From assembly GCA_036121365.1 (NCBI GenBank), contig JAZAFR010000007.1, forward strand, positions 62,001-126,000: a stretch of 64,000 nucleotides of DNA, given 5' to 3'. The notes under the pieces were generated by a model, which ran no database searches, was not told where the DNA came from, and saw only the letters and a program-made list of their open reading frames with translations. Shown here one piece after another: positions 9,661 through 16,573 of this stretch. The number at the start of each line of letters is the position of its first letter. The first letter of the stretch is position 1. The stretch is from UBA7916 sp036121365. Lineage in GTDB: Bacteria; Pseudomonadota; Gammaproteobacteria; Comchoanobacterales; Comchoanobacteraceae. The position numbers and the translations under genes are program-made.

Positions 9661-9688
9661 ATTTTATCATTAATATTTTATTTGTCGA
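9661..9688 (-). promoter_or_regulatory. Probable sigma-70 promoter of the atp operon
   Basis: On the minus strand TCGACA (9683-9688) and TAAAAT (9661-9666) are separated by 16 bases and lie about 45 bases before the atpI start. No other promoter-like site is seen before the operon. Inferred from sequence only. Confidence 0.5.
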
Positions 9689-9750
9689 GTCTTTTTTGCT
9701 GTGTTGGGAGAAAAATATGTATTATTAATATGGGGGTAAGCTGTTGACAC

Positions 9751-9778
9751 TTGAAAAAAGATTTGACTAATGTATAGT
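9751..9778 (+). promoter_or_regulatory. Probable sigma-70 promoter of fba
   Basis: TTGAAA (9751-9756) and TATAGT (9773-9778) are separated by 16 bases; an overlapping TTGACA lies at 9744-9749. Transcription would begin near 9785. That makes the ATG at 9790 almost leaderless and favours the GTG start of fba at 9805. Confidence 0.5.
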
Positions 9779-9804
9779 TCAGGGTTTAGATGTGGAGATT
9801 TGGT

Positions 9805-10857
9805 GTGGGTATTATTTCACTTCGACAGTTGTTAGATTATGCGGCGGAGAATCACTTTGCTTTGCCTGCGTTCAATGTGAACAATCTTGAGCAAGTCAGA
9901 GCCATTATGCAAGCCGCAAGCGCTGTTAACAGTCCGGTTATTCTACAAGCTTCTTATGGTGCAAGAAAGTATGCAGGTCCTAATTTTATTCAAGGTTTGA
10001 TTCGTGCAGCGATTCAAGAATGGCCAGATATCCCAATTTGCCTTCATCAGGATCACGGCGGCTCTCCTGCGGTGTGTATGAGGTCCATTCAAGATGGTTT
10101 TTCTTCGGTTATGATGGATGGGTCTTTGGCTGAAGACATGAAAACGCCAACAACTTATGATTATAATGTTAAGGTGACAAAAGCAGTTGTTGATTATGCA
10201 CATGCCTGTGGTGTTTCTGTGGAAGGAGAGCTCGGGTGTTTGGGGTCTTTAGAAACAGGTCTTGCAGGAGAAGAAGATGGCTCTGGAGCAGAAGGTGTTT
10301 TGAGCCATGATCAATTGTTAACGGATCCGCAAGAGGCTCAGGATTTTGTTGCTGCGACAGGAGTAGATGCACTGGCCATTGCCATAGGCACCAGTCATGG
10401 CGCATATAAGTTTGCCAAACCGCCGACAGACCAGGTTCTTTCTTTGAGTCGTATTTGTGAAATACATGCAAAAATTCCAAATACGCATTTGGTTATGCAT
10501 GGCTCTTCTTCTGTCCCTCAAGAAATCATCGCTCAAATTAATGCCCATGGAGGAAAAATTCCGGAAACCTACGGTGTGCCTATTGAGCAGATACAGCAGG
10601 GGATTGCTCACGGGGTTCGTAAGGTTAATATTGATACAGACCTCAGGCTTGCTGCGACAGGTGCAATTAGGCAGAGTTTGAATGATTGCCCTGAAAACTT
10701 TGACCCAAGAAAGTATCTGTCTGCTGCAAGTAAGGCAATGCAAGAGGTGTGCAAGGCTCGTTTTGATGCGTTCGGTTCGTCAGGGCACGCTGATAAGATA
10801 CGATCTGTTGGTTTGCGTGCAATGGTCTCTTTTTATTCTAAAGTAACCGTGGTGTGA
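9805..10857 (+). CDS. fba: Class II fructose-1,6-bisphosphate aldolase
   Basis: Zinc-dependent aldolase of glycolysis and gluconeogenesis. The N-terminus reads (M)GIISLRQLLDYAAENHFALPAFN, followed by CLHQDHG with the active-site Asp and a metal His, GVSVEGELG, GTSHGAYK and LVMHGSSSVP with further metal His residues, then GVRKVNIDTDLR. A frame opens with ATG at 9790, but GTG at 9805 has GGAG 7 bases upstream and matches family starts, giving about 350 residues. In many gammaproteobacteria fba closes a tkt-gap-pgk-pyk-fba cluster; here it lies about 31 kb from gap. It overlaps engB by 4 bases. Confidence 0.95.
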   Translation: MGIISLRQLLDYAAENHFALPAFNVNNLEQVRAIMQAASAVNSPVILQASYGARKYAGPNFIQGLIRAAIQEWPDIPICLHQDHGGSPAVCMRSIQDGFSSVMMDGSLAEDMKTPTTYDYNVKVTKAVVDYAHACGVSVEGELGCLGSLETGLAGEEDGSGAEGVLSHDQLLTDPQEAQDFVAATGVDALAIAIGTSHGAYKFAKPPTDQVLSLSRICEIHAKIPNTHLVMHGSSSVPQEIIAQINAHGGKIPETYGVPIEQIQQGIAHGVRKVNIDTDLRLAATGAIRQSLNDCPENFDPRKYLSAASKAMQEVCKARFDAFGSSGHADKIRSVGLRAMVSFYSKVTVV

Positions 10858-11444
10858 CTGTGTTTCAGAATGCAGCTTTTATCACCAGTTGTTATGACTT
10901 GAGTACAATGCCAGACGATGTTGGTATTGAGATGATATTCTTGGGGCGTTCCAATGTTGGGAAGTCAAGTTTAATCAATGCTCTGTGTCACAAGAAGCTA
11001 TTGGCTAGAACCAGTAAGACTCCTGGAAGAACTCAGTGTTTGAATGTGTTTTCAATTGGAGAAAATTCGAGGCTTGTGGATGCTCCTGGTTATGGTTTTG
11101 CCAAAGTGCCGATGGCTGTTAAGCAAGCATGGCAAAAACTCATTTTGTCATATTTTAAAACAAGAGAAAGTTTGCGTGTGATTGTCATCGTTATGGATGT
11201 TCGTCACCCGTTACAGCCGGCAGATGTGGAGTGGTTAAATATGCTCTCAGGAAGCCCTGTTTCTCTGGTGGTTGTTCTAAACAAATCAGATTGTTTGGGT
11301 AGGATGCAACAAAAAAAATCCTGTGATATGGTTGAGAAGTATTGTAGAGATCGGTCTTTGTTTGCTAATATTGTTTTGGTTTCCTGCAAGAAAAAAGAAG
11401 GGATAGGGACATTGAGAGATCTTCTGATGGGTGTTTCTAATTAG
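10854..11444 (+). CDS. engB: Ribosome-biogenesis GTPase EngB/YihA
   Basis: GTPase needed for large ribosomal subunit assembly. The 196-residue product contains the P-loop GRSNVGKSSLINAL (about residues 34-47), the G2 region KTPGRTQ, G3 DAPGYGFAKV, G4 NKSD and a final VSCKKKEGI as G5. Length is typical. It begins with GTG overlapping the fba stop (GTGA), which suggests translational coupling with the aldolase gene. Confidence 0.95.
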   Translation: MTVFQNAAFITSCYDLSTMPDDVGIEMIFLGRSNVGKSSLINALCHKKLLARTSKTPGRTQCLNVFSIGENSRLVDAPGYGFAKVPMAVKQAWQKLILSYFKTRESLRVIVIVMDVRHPLQPADVEWLNMLSGSPVSLVVVLNKSDCLGRMQQKKSCDMVEKYCRDRSLFANIVLVSCKKKEGIGTLRDLLMGVSN

Positions 11445-11463
11445 TTGTTTTGTTGGATGATAG

Positions 11464-11925
11464 ATGGGGGTATCTAGCTGTATGGTTCTTAGTGTTACGA
11501 CGCCTGCTGTGCAGAAAATTTGTGGCCTGATGGCGGCAGAAGAAGATTGTTTATTGCGCTTGCGTGTTTATATTACAGGAGGGGGATGTCAGGGCTTTCA
11601 GTATGGGTTTGCCTTTGAATTAGAAAAAGAACATGATGATGTAGAGGTTTTTATTGCAGGCCCTGATGGTAAAAATAATGTCAAATCAATTTTTCTTTTT
11701 CTTCATATGTTGGTTCTTTTGTATTGGGATGTTCAAGGGGCTCAGGAGTTGAGGCCGCAGCGTTTGCTTTCTTTTATATCGTTGTTGATAGACCCAATTA
11801 GTCTCCAGTATTTGCGTGGGTCAGAGGTGGATTATGTTCTTGATGGGCACGGAGAGCGCTTTGTGGTTAAAAACCCAAATGCCACGACTACCTGTGGGTG
11901 TGACCGATCTTTTACAACGGCTTGA
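11464..11925 (+). CDS. erpA: A-type iron-sulfur carrier, ErpA-like, with an internal insertion
   Basis: Proteins of this family deliver Fe-S clusters to target enzymes. The product has the ErpA core LRVYITGGGCQGFQYGFAF near residue 35 and the C-terminal NPNATTTCGC, giving the three cluster cysteines (C..., CGC), and ISLQYLRGSEVDYV as in ErpA. Normal ErpA is about 115 residues; this one is 153. The excess is an insertion of about 37 residues between residues about 67 and 105 (from PDGKNN to LLSF), hydrophobic at first and then rich in Gln and Arg. The frame stays open through it. The start is uncertain; a second Met lies six codons downstream. Confidence 0.85.
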   Translation: MGVSSCMVLSVTTPAVQKICGLMAAEEDCLLRLRVYITGGGCQGFQYGFAFELEKEHDDVEVFIAGPDGKNNVKSIFLFLHMLVLLYWDVQGAQELRPQRLLSFISLLIDPISLQYLRGSEVDYVLDGHGERFVVKNPNATTTCGCDRSFTTA

Positions 11926-11932
11926 TTGTTTT

Positions 11933-12499
11933 TTAAGTGTTGACTCTTTCTACGTAGTTTTGATTTCGTGTATCTACTTTTATGATATCGCCTTGCTTGA
12001 TGAATAATGGTACTTTGATTTTTGCTCCGGTTTCTACAGTTGCGTTTTTCATTATTCCTGATTGGCTGTTGCCTTTTACATTGGGCTCACAATCGGTGAT
12101 TTCTAATTGCATAAAATTTTCAGCTGTGACGTTGATGGCCTGCTGGTTCCAAAATAAGACTTGGTAGTTGCATTGTTCTTTAAGCCAGTGTTTTGTGTCT
12201 TGTACTGCTTTTTCGGAAACTTCAGTTTGTTCGTAGGTTTCGGTGTTCATAAAGTGATATTGATTCGTGTCTTGGTACAGATAAACCATGCTTTGTTCTT
12301 GGATGTCCGCCCCTTGTAATGTTTGTCCTGACTTATATGTTTTGTCTAGTACTTTTCCTGTGATGCAGTGTTTGAGTTTGACTCTTGTGAATGCCTGTCC
12401 TTTTCCGGGTTTTTCAAATTCGTTTTCTATGATGATGCAGGGTTCCCCGTCAATCAGAACTTTGAGGCCGTTTTTAATGTTGCTGGTTGAATATTTCAT
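11933..12499 (-). CDS. efp: Elongation factor P
   Basis: EF-P relieves ribosome stalling at polyproline. The 188-residue product has the three beta-barrel organisation, the N-terminal KOW-like domain with the modifiable Lys in FEKPGKGQAF (about residue 34), and the C-terminal signature GAKIKVPLFIKQGDIIKVDTR. Length equals E. coli EF-P. It converges on the erpA-like gene 8 bases away. The enzymes that modify the Lys are not in the window. Confidence 0.97.
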   Translation of the reverse strand: MKYSTSNIKNGLKVLIDGEPCIIIENEFEKPGKGQAFTRVKLKHCITGKVLDKTYKSGQTLQGADIQEQSMVYLYQDTNQYHFMNTETYEQTEVSEKAVQDTKHWLKEQCNYQVLFWNQQAINVTAENFMQLEITDCEPNVKGNSQSGIMKNATVETGAKIKVPLFIKQGDIIKVDTRNQNYVERVNT

Positions 12500-12816
12500 T
12501 TGATTTTCCGTTTGTTTTGCGTATTTTACTTTATTTTTGTTTGAAATGGTAGGTTTGCTGTTCTTTTATTTGTCCGGATGCTGATCTTGTTTCTGTTTTT
12601 AACGGTAGTTTTTTGATGTTCTAAGTTTTTTAAGGAAGGTGTGGGGTGGTTGATGTTGAATTTTGTTGCTATCTTTGGTCTGTTTCATTATGGCTTTGAT
12701 TTCGGCCCTGTGATGCTTTTTTGTCAATTTTGTACGTTTCTTATTGACCTTTTTTGTTATTTTTGCAATAATTCAGGCACTATTGCAAGCAAAGCGATCG
12801 GTTTTGTTTTGTTTTT
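12500..12816 (+). other. Intergenic region between efp and tRNA-Ile
   Basis: This 317-base stretch must hold the efp promoter (leftward) and the promoter of tRNA-Ile and murB (rightward). I cannot pick convincing -35/-10 pairs. One open frame of about 60 codons (12641-12826) runs into the tRNA, has no ribosome binding site and shows no recognisable protein, so it is not called. Confidence 0.5.
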
Positions 12817-12890
12817 GGGCCTATAGCTCAGTTGGTTAGAGCAGATGACTCATAATCATTTGGTCCTAGGTTCGAGTCCTAGTAGGCCCA
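12817..12890 (+). tRNA. ileX: tRNA-Ile (anticodon CAU, lysidine type)
   Basis: A 74-base cloverleaf: acceptor stem GGGCCTA / TAGGCCC, D-arm AGCTCAGTTGGTTAGAGC, anticodon loop CTCATAA, T-arm CTAGGTTCGAGTCCTAG, discriminator A. The body (GACTCATAATC, TTGGTC) resembles the minor Ile tRNA whose C34 is changed to lysidine, rather than elongator Met tRNA, which is found separately at 15450. CCA is not encoded (TTT follows). The Ile versus Met assignment is by resemblance. Confidence 0.85.
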
Positions 12891-12905
12891 TTTTTAAGAT
12901 TTTAT

Positions 12906-13916
12906 ATGGAAAATACGCTCTCTTTTAATCACACTTTTCGTTTGAATTCAAGTTGTGAGGAGTTGTGTGTCTTCAGTGATTCGGAAATGTTGTTGGACTT
13001 ATTGCAGAGAGGGCGACGTTATCGGAGACCCCCTTTGATTATGGGGTATGGCAGTAATGTGATTTTGCCGCGCCATTATTCAGGGATGGTGTTGCTTAAT
13101 AGAATTCGAGGAGTTGATTTAGTTTGGCAGACTGATAATCAAGTTTGTGTGTCGGTTGGTGCGGGGGAAGCTTGGCATGACTTTGTTGAGTATGCTTTGA
13201 GTCAAAGGTGGTATGGTTATGAAAACTTGGCTTTAATTCCCGGTTCTGTTGGTGCGGCTCCTGTGCAGAATATTGGTGCCTATGGTGTGGAGCTGAGTCA
13301 TTTTTTTGACAGCTGTCGTGTTTACTGCCGAGAAAGTGGTAGGGTTTTGACTCTGTCTGCTAAAGATTGCCAGTTTGGTTACAGGGATAGTGTTTTTAAA
13401 CAGTCGAGGAAAGGGCTTTTTGTTATTTTGTATGTGCGGTTTATTCTGTTAAAAACTCCTTGTCTTAATTATCAATACCCTAGGTTGGCTGCTTTTTTAA
13501 ATAAAGAAGGTCTTCCGGTGACCTCAGAGGCCATATTTAACGCTGTGTGCCGTATTCGAAATGAAAGACTTCCTGCTGTTGAAAAGGTCGGGACGGTGGG
13601 TAGCTTTTTTATCAATCCGGTCGTTAGTAAGACGTTTTTTTTGCAGATGAAAAATCGATTTCCTTGTCGTATTGATCATTTTTTAATGCCAGATGGGCGT
13701 GTTAAGCTGTTTGCAGGTAACCTACTAACTCTTGCGGGATGGCGCGGTGTTTCTTATGGGCAATTTTATCTATGTCATGTCAACCCAATTGTGTTGATTC
13801 ATTCAGGTTGTGGAGATGCTGATGACTTGTTTACTTTTGTTAATCAGATTCAGCAATCGATTGATCGTTTGTTTGGAGTTGTTCTTCAGGTTGAACCAGA
13901 AGTGGTTGAAGGGTGA
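12906..13916 (+). CDS. murB: UDP-N-acetylenolpyruvoylglucosamine reductase MurB (type I)
   Basis: MurB reduces UDP-GlcNAc-enolpyruvate to UDP-MurNAc with NADPH and FAD. The 336-residue product shows the FAD-binding GYGSNVILP (about residues 48-56), the LIPGSVGAAPVQNIGAYG motif, YRDSVFK with the conserved Arg, GTVGSFFINPV with the catalytic Ser, and LQVEPEV with the catalytic Glu at the C-terminus. It begins 15 bases after tRNA-Ile, with no strong ribosome binding site, and may share its transcript. Its last 77 bases overlap the end of dapF on the opposite strand. Confidence 0.95.
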   Translation: MENTLSFNHTFRLNSSCEELCVFSDSEMLLDLLQRGRRYRRPPLIMGYGSNVILPRHYSGMVLLNRIRGVDLVWQTDNQVCVSVGAGEAWHDFVEYALSQRWYGYENLALIPGSVGAAPVQNIGAYGVELSHFFDSCRVYCRESGRVLTLSAKDCQFGYRDSVFKQSRKGLFVILYVRFILLKTPCLNYQYPRLAAFLNKEGLPVTSEAIFNAVCRIRNERLPAVEKVGTVGSFFINPVVSKTFFLQMKNRFPCRIDHFLMPDGRVKLFAGNLLTLAGWRGVSYGQFYLCHVNPIVLIHSGCGDADDLFTFVNQIQQSIDRLFGVVLQVEPEVVEG

Positions 13917-14685
13917 GTGTTATTTTTCCAATATAGTTGCAATTGGCCTTCATAATGATGCTGTCTTTTGATTTTGTAAAGATGACTTCTCCTCCAGGTT
14001 GCTGGATCAGGGTGGGTTCTCCAATGGAAGGAGGGAGGCTTGTAAACGCCGCAAGGCCCGCACTGCCGCAGGCTTGAGTTAGTCCTGCTCCTCGCTCAAA
14101 AGTTCTCATTTCTAACTGGTTGTTTGCGTGGCGGGATACAGCACTCACGTTGATTCCATCGGGAAAATTTTTGCTATTTTGCAGTGCTTTGCCAATTGTT
14201 TCTAACGGAAACGAGTTGATGTTGTTTGTCTTTATGATTAAATGATCGTTTCCTGTGTTTATGTGGTGTCCTCTTATTGCTGTGTGATGTTCGGGAAGTG
14301 TTAAGTAGATTTCTTTTTGTTCGGTTATTAGATTTTTGTCTATGTGAATTAGAAGTTTTTTCTGAGACATTTCTGTTGTGAAAATTGCATGTTTGGTGTG
14401 TATGCTCCATGTGGTATTGTTCTTGTTGTGTAAAAAGTAGGCAAGGGCGTAAACTCCATTTAGGCACATTTCAGCAGGTGAGCCATCTTGATTGAAAAAA
14501 GTACATTTTGTGGTTTTATTTTGTGGTTCTGTGATGATAAGTACTTGATCGCAGCCAATGCCTAGGTGTCTATTTGAGATCCTTTTTATCCAGCCAGGCG
14601 TGTGGTTCTCTTTTTGTGCAATCAGGAAATCATTGCCGTTGGTTTCTAGTTTGTGTATGGTGTTTTGTTCAATCTTATTTTGCAT
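13840..14685 (-). CDS. dapF: Diaminopimelate epimerase DapF with altered active-site motifs
   Basis: DapF interconverts LL- and meso-diaminopimelate for peptidoglycan and lysine. The 281-residue product has the family plan: KLETNGNDF at the N-terminus, FFNQDGSPAEMC, HINTGNDHLI, and FERGAG with TQACGSAG. Both catalytic cysteines are present (residue about 76 and in ACGS), but the usual CGNG is CLNG, GAGET is GAGLT and CGSGA is CGSAG. The 3' end lies inside murB. The start shares one base with the stop of the small membrane protein gene (TAATG). Family membership is sure; full activity is less so. Confidence 0.88.
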   Translation of the reverse strand: MQNKIEQNTIHKLETNGNDFLIAQKENHTPGWIKRISNRHLGIGCDQVLIITEPQNKTTKCTFFNQDGSPAEMCLNGVYALAYFLHNKNNTTWSIHTKHAIFTTEMSQKKLLIHIDKNLITEQKEIYLTLPEHHTAIRGHHINTGNDHLIIKTNNINSFPLETIGKALQNSKNFPDGINVSAVSRHANNQLEMRTFERGAGLTQACGSAGLAAFTSLPPSIGEPTLIQQPGGEVIFTKSKDSIIMKANCNYIGKITLTLQPLLVQPEEQLQTNDQSIAESD

Positions 14686-14879
14686 TAGCGCTTAGGGGCT
14701 TCCGAAAATAAATATTTTAGAAGGCTAAGTATGGCAAGTGTTTTGAGTACTGTGTCAATTAGTCGACCTGTTCTGCTGCCAAGTTCTTCGTAGATGCTGT
14801 TTTGATCTGGTGCGAGACTTATTAAGATTGCTAGAATGATACAGGCAATGATGGATGTTAAAATAACAGCACGATTCAT
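14685..14879 (-). CDS. Small membrane protein, unknown function
   Basis: A 64-residue product with one clear membrane helix (residues about 5-24, AVILTSIIACIILAILISLA) and a second hydrophobic stretch (about 44-58, TVLKTLAILSLLKYL). It is packed between dksA (0 bases) and dapF (1-base overlap), so it is probably translated from the same transcript. Not recognised. The tight spacing is the main evidence that it is real. Confidence 0.6.
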   Translation of the reverse strand: MNRAVILTSIIACIILAILISLAPDQNSIYEELGSRTGRLIDTVLKTLAILSLLKYLFSEAPKR

Positions 14880-15293
14880 TTAAACGCCTTCGGCTTCTTC
14901 TGCTAGGCTTTTGCAGTCTATGCACTCATTTGCAACAGGTCTGGCCTCGAGTCGTTTAAGGCCAATATTAGAGTTGCATGAGCTACAATACCCATATGTT
15001 TTTTTCTCTATTCCAGCAATGGACTTCTCTATTCGTGCTACAAGTCTTCTCTCCCTTCCGCTCTTCTTTAGCAAAAAACCCAGATTGCTTTCATATGACG
15101 CTCTATCATTTGAGTCTGGTATCTTGGTGGCGTCGTCTTGAATCTGATCTTCAGTGATTTCAGAAGTGTTTAAAAGGTGGGTTTTCCATGCGTTTAGGAG
15201 ATTGCGAAAATGTAAGAGTTGATTTTCGTTCATATATTCTTCATTTTCGTCTTGTCTGTATGGTGACATTCCCAGTTGTGAGATTAGGTTCAT
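14880..15293 (-). CDS. dksA: DksA-type RNA polymerase-binding transcription factor
   Basis: DksA enters the secondary channel of RNA polymerase and with ppGpp adjusts stable RNA and amino acid promoters. The 137-residue product has a coiled coil with tip motif DSNDRAS (DPVDRAA in E. coli), a basic ERRLVARIEKSI helix, and a four-Cys zinc finger (YCSSC ... CIDC, with GLKRLEARP between) ending in LAEEAEG. It is slightly shorter than E. coli DksA (151), mainly at the N-terminus. Confidence 0.93.
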   Translation of the reverse strand: MNLISQLGMSPYRQDENEEYMNENQLLHFRNLLNAWKTHLLNTSEITEDQIQDDATKIPDSNDRASYESNLGFLLKKSGRERRLVARIEKSIAGIEKKTYGYCSSCNSNIGLKRLEARPVANECIDCKSLAEEAEGV

Positions 15294-15403
15294 TTCTGTC
15301 TCCTCAGTCTAAATCAGGCACCGAGTATATCTGGTAATTATTAAATGAACAAGACTAATTTGACAATAGTTTTATGGGAGTTTGTTGAATTTTGTTTAAA
15401 TGC

Positions 15404-15433
15404 TTGACAAGTTGCATATATTTTTGAGATAAT
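15404..15433 (+). promoter_or_regulatory. Sigma-70 promoter of tRNA-Met
   Basis: TTGACA (15404-15409) and GATAAT (15428-15433) with an 18-base spacer lie 16 bases before the mature tRNA end, a normal arrangement for a tRNA gene. It is one of the clearest promoters in the window. Confidence 0.7.
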
Positions 15434-15449
15434 TTTTTCATCTTGAAAT

Positions 15450-15523
15450 GGCTATGTAGCTCAGCTGGTTAGAGCGCGGCATTCATAATGCTGAGGTCGG
15501 TGGTTCAAGTCCACCCATAGCCA
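15450..15523 (+). tRNA. metT: tRNA-Met (elongator, anticodon CAU)
   Basis: A 74-base cloverleaf with acceptor GGCTATG / CATAGCC, D-arm AGCTCAGCTGGTTAGAGC, anticodon loop TTCATAA, T-arm GGTGGTTCAAGTCCACC and discriminator A. It closely resembles E. coli elongator Met tRNA (GGCTACG acceptor). It lacks the mismatched first pair of initiator tRNA. CCA is not encoded. Confidence 0.93.
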
Positions 15524-15707
15524 CTCCTGTTTGTTCTAAACGGGTATTTTTTTCAGATCCACAAAGGCGCTTTGTTGTGCATTGGTTTTTGGTTTTTGTG
15601 TTTCTTGCTGATTATATCGTTTTTTTTGTGAAGGTGTCTGATTGTGCGCGCCTTTGTTTTTTGTAAATATAGGTATGTTTTTTACAAAGATACAAGGGCT
15701 TTTATTT

Positions 15708-16385
15708 TTAGGCCATTTGGATTTTTTCTTTGCGGTTGAAGAATAAAGGGTTTTGTGATTTTTGTATGAATATGAATGTCTTTTTTTCCCATGATAAAGG
15801 ATTGTTGGAATCGTGAATGTACACTGGTGTTCCTTGTTCCACTTTATTGAAAAATTCAACTATTTCATAAGGGCACATTCGTACACACCCCATAGAGCAT
15901 GGTTTTTTTCCAAGTCTTTGTGTGTCGGATGTTCCGTGAATATATACACATCTTTGTAACGTATTGCTGTTATGACTTTCCTTGCCGTCCAATGTGATTA
16001 TTCTTGATAAAATATTGTCATGTGTTGCATATGTCTTATCATATTCTCCGATGTACGCTTTTCCCTTGTATTTTGACATTGGATTGTTCCCTTTTCCGTA
16101 TTTGCTGTGTATTTCAAATATGCCTCTGGGTGTTTTGTAAGATCCTTCTTTCTCTCCAGTTCCATTGCGTCCGGTTGATATTTTATATTTGGAAATCACA
16201 CTGTTGTATCCAGTTGTCAGATATAATGTTTGTGTCTTGACATCAATATATATTTTTTTACTGTAAAGATTAAAAAATTCTTGTTGTGTGCTGTTTATAC
16301 CAAATGCTTGAATGGTTGTTTTAGGCATTATGAACAAACCCAGGAGCATGATGATTGTAGTTATTGTTTTTTTAAATTTAGTCAT
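15708..16385 (-). CDS. L,D-transpeptidase (YkuD family), exported
   Basis: The 225-residue product has an N-terminal signal peptide or anchor (residues about 8-28) and a YkuD domain in which KIYIDVKTQTLYL begins the fold, TPRGIFEI lies mid-domain and the catalytic motif is HGTS...CSMGCVRM with the nucleophile Cys near residue 166. Such enzymes make 3-3 peptidoglycan crosslinks or attach proteins to the wall in the periplasm. It is paralogous to the protein at 18106 and lies divergently from pckA. The C-terminal 25 residues are basic and low in complexity. Substrate unknown. Confidence 0.9.
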   Translation of the reverse strand: MTKFKKTITTIIMLLGLFIMPKTTIQAFGINSTQQEFFNLYSKKIYIDVKTQTLYLTTGYNSVISKYKISTGRNGTGEKEGSYKTPRGIFEIHSKYGKGNNPMSKYKGKAYIGEYDKTYATHDNILSRIITLDGKESHNSNTLQRCVYIHGTSDTQRLGKKPCSMGCVRMCPYEIVEFFNKVEQGTPVYIHDSNNPLSWEKKTFIFIQKSQNPLFFNRKEKIQMA

Positions 16386-16573
16386 TGTTTTTTGTATTGG
16401 TCTATGTTGTTGATTCTACTTTTTTTTGTTGGTTTTGTCAATGGTTTACCAATTTGGTTTTCTGTTAATGGTTTGAGGGTATCGTAAGACTTGGGGTGTA
16501 TTTTATTGAGCTTCTGGCAATTGTGTTTTTGCTGTGCTAAGATGTTTTCTCAATTAATCTCGGAGATATAAGG

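Noticed and set aside
12641..12826. Open frame of about 60 codons before tRNA-Ile
   Set aside because: It runs into the tRNA gene, has no ribosome binding site and looks like no protein; G/T-rich DNA easily gives such frames.
15536..15859. Minus-strand 107-codon frame
   Set aside because: It overlaps the 3' end of the L,D-transpeptidase gene in another frame and is low-complexity, rich in Lys and Thr; no start signal.
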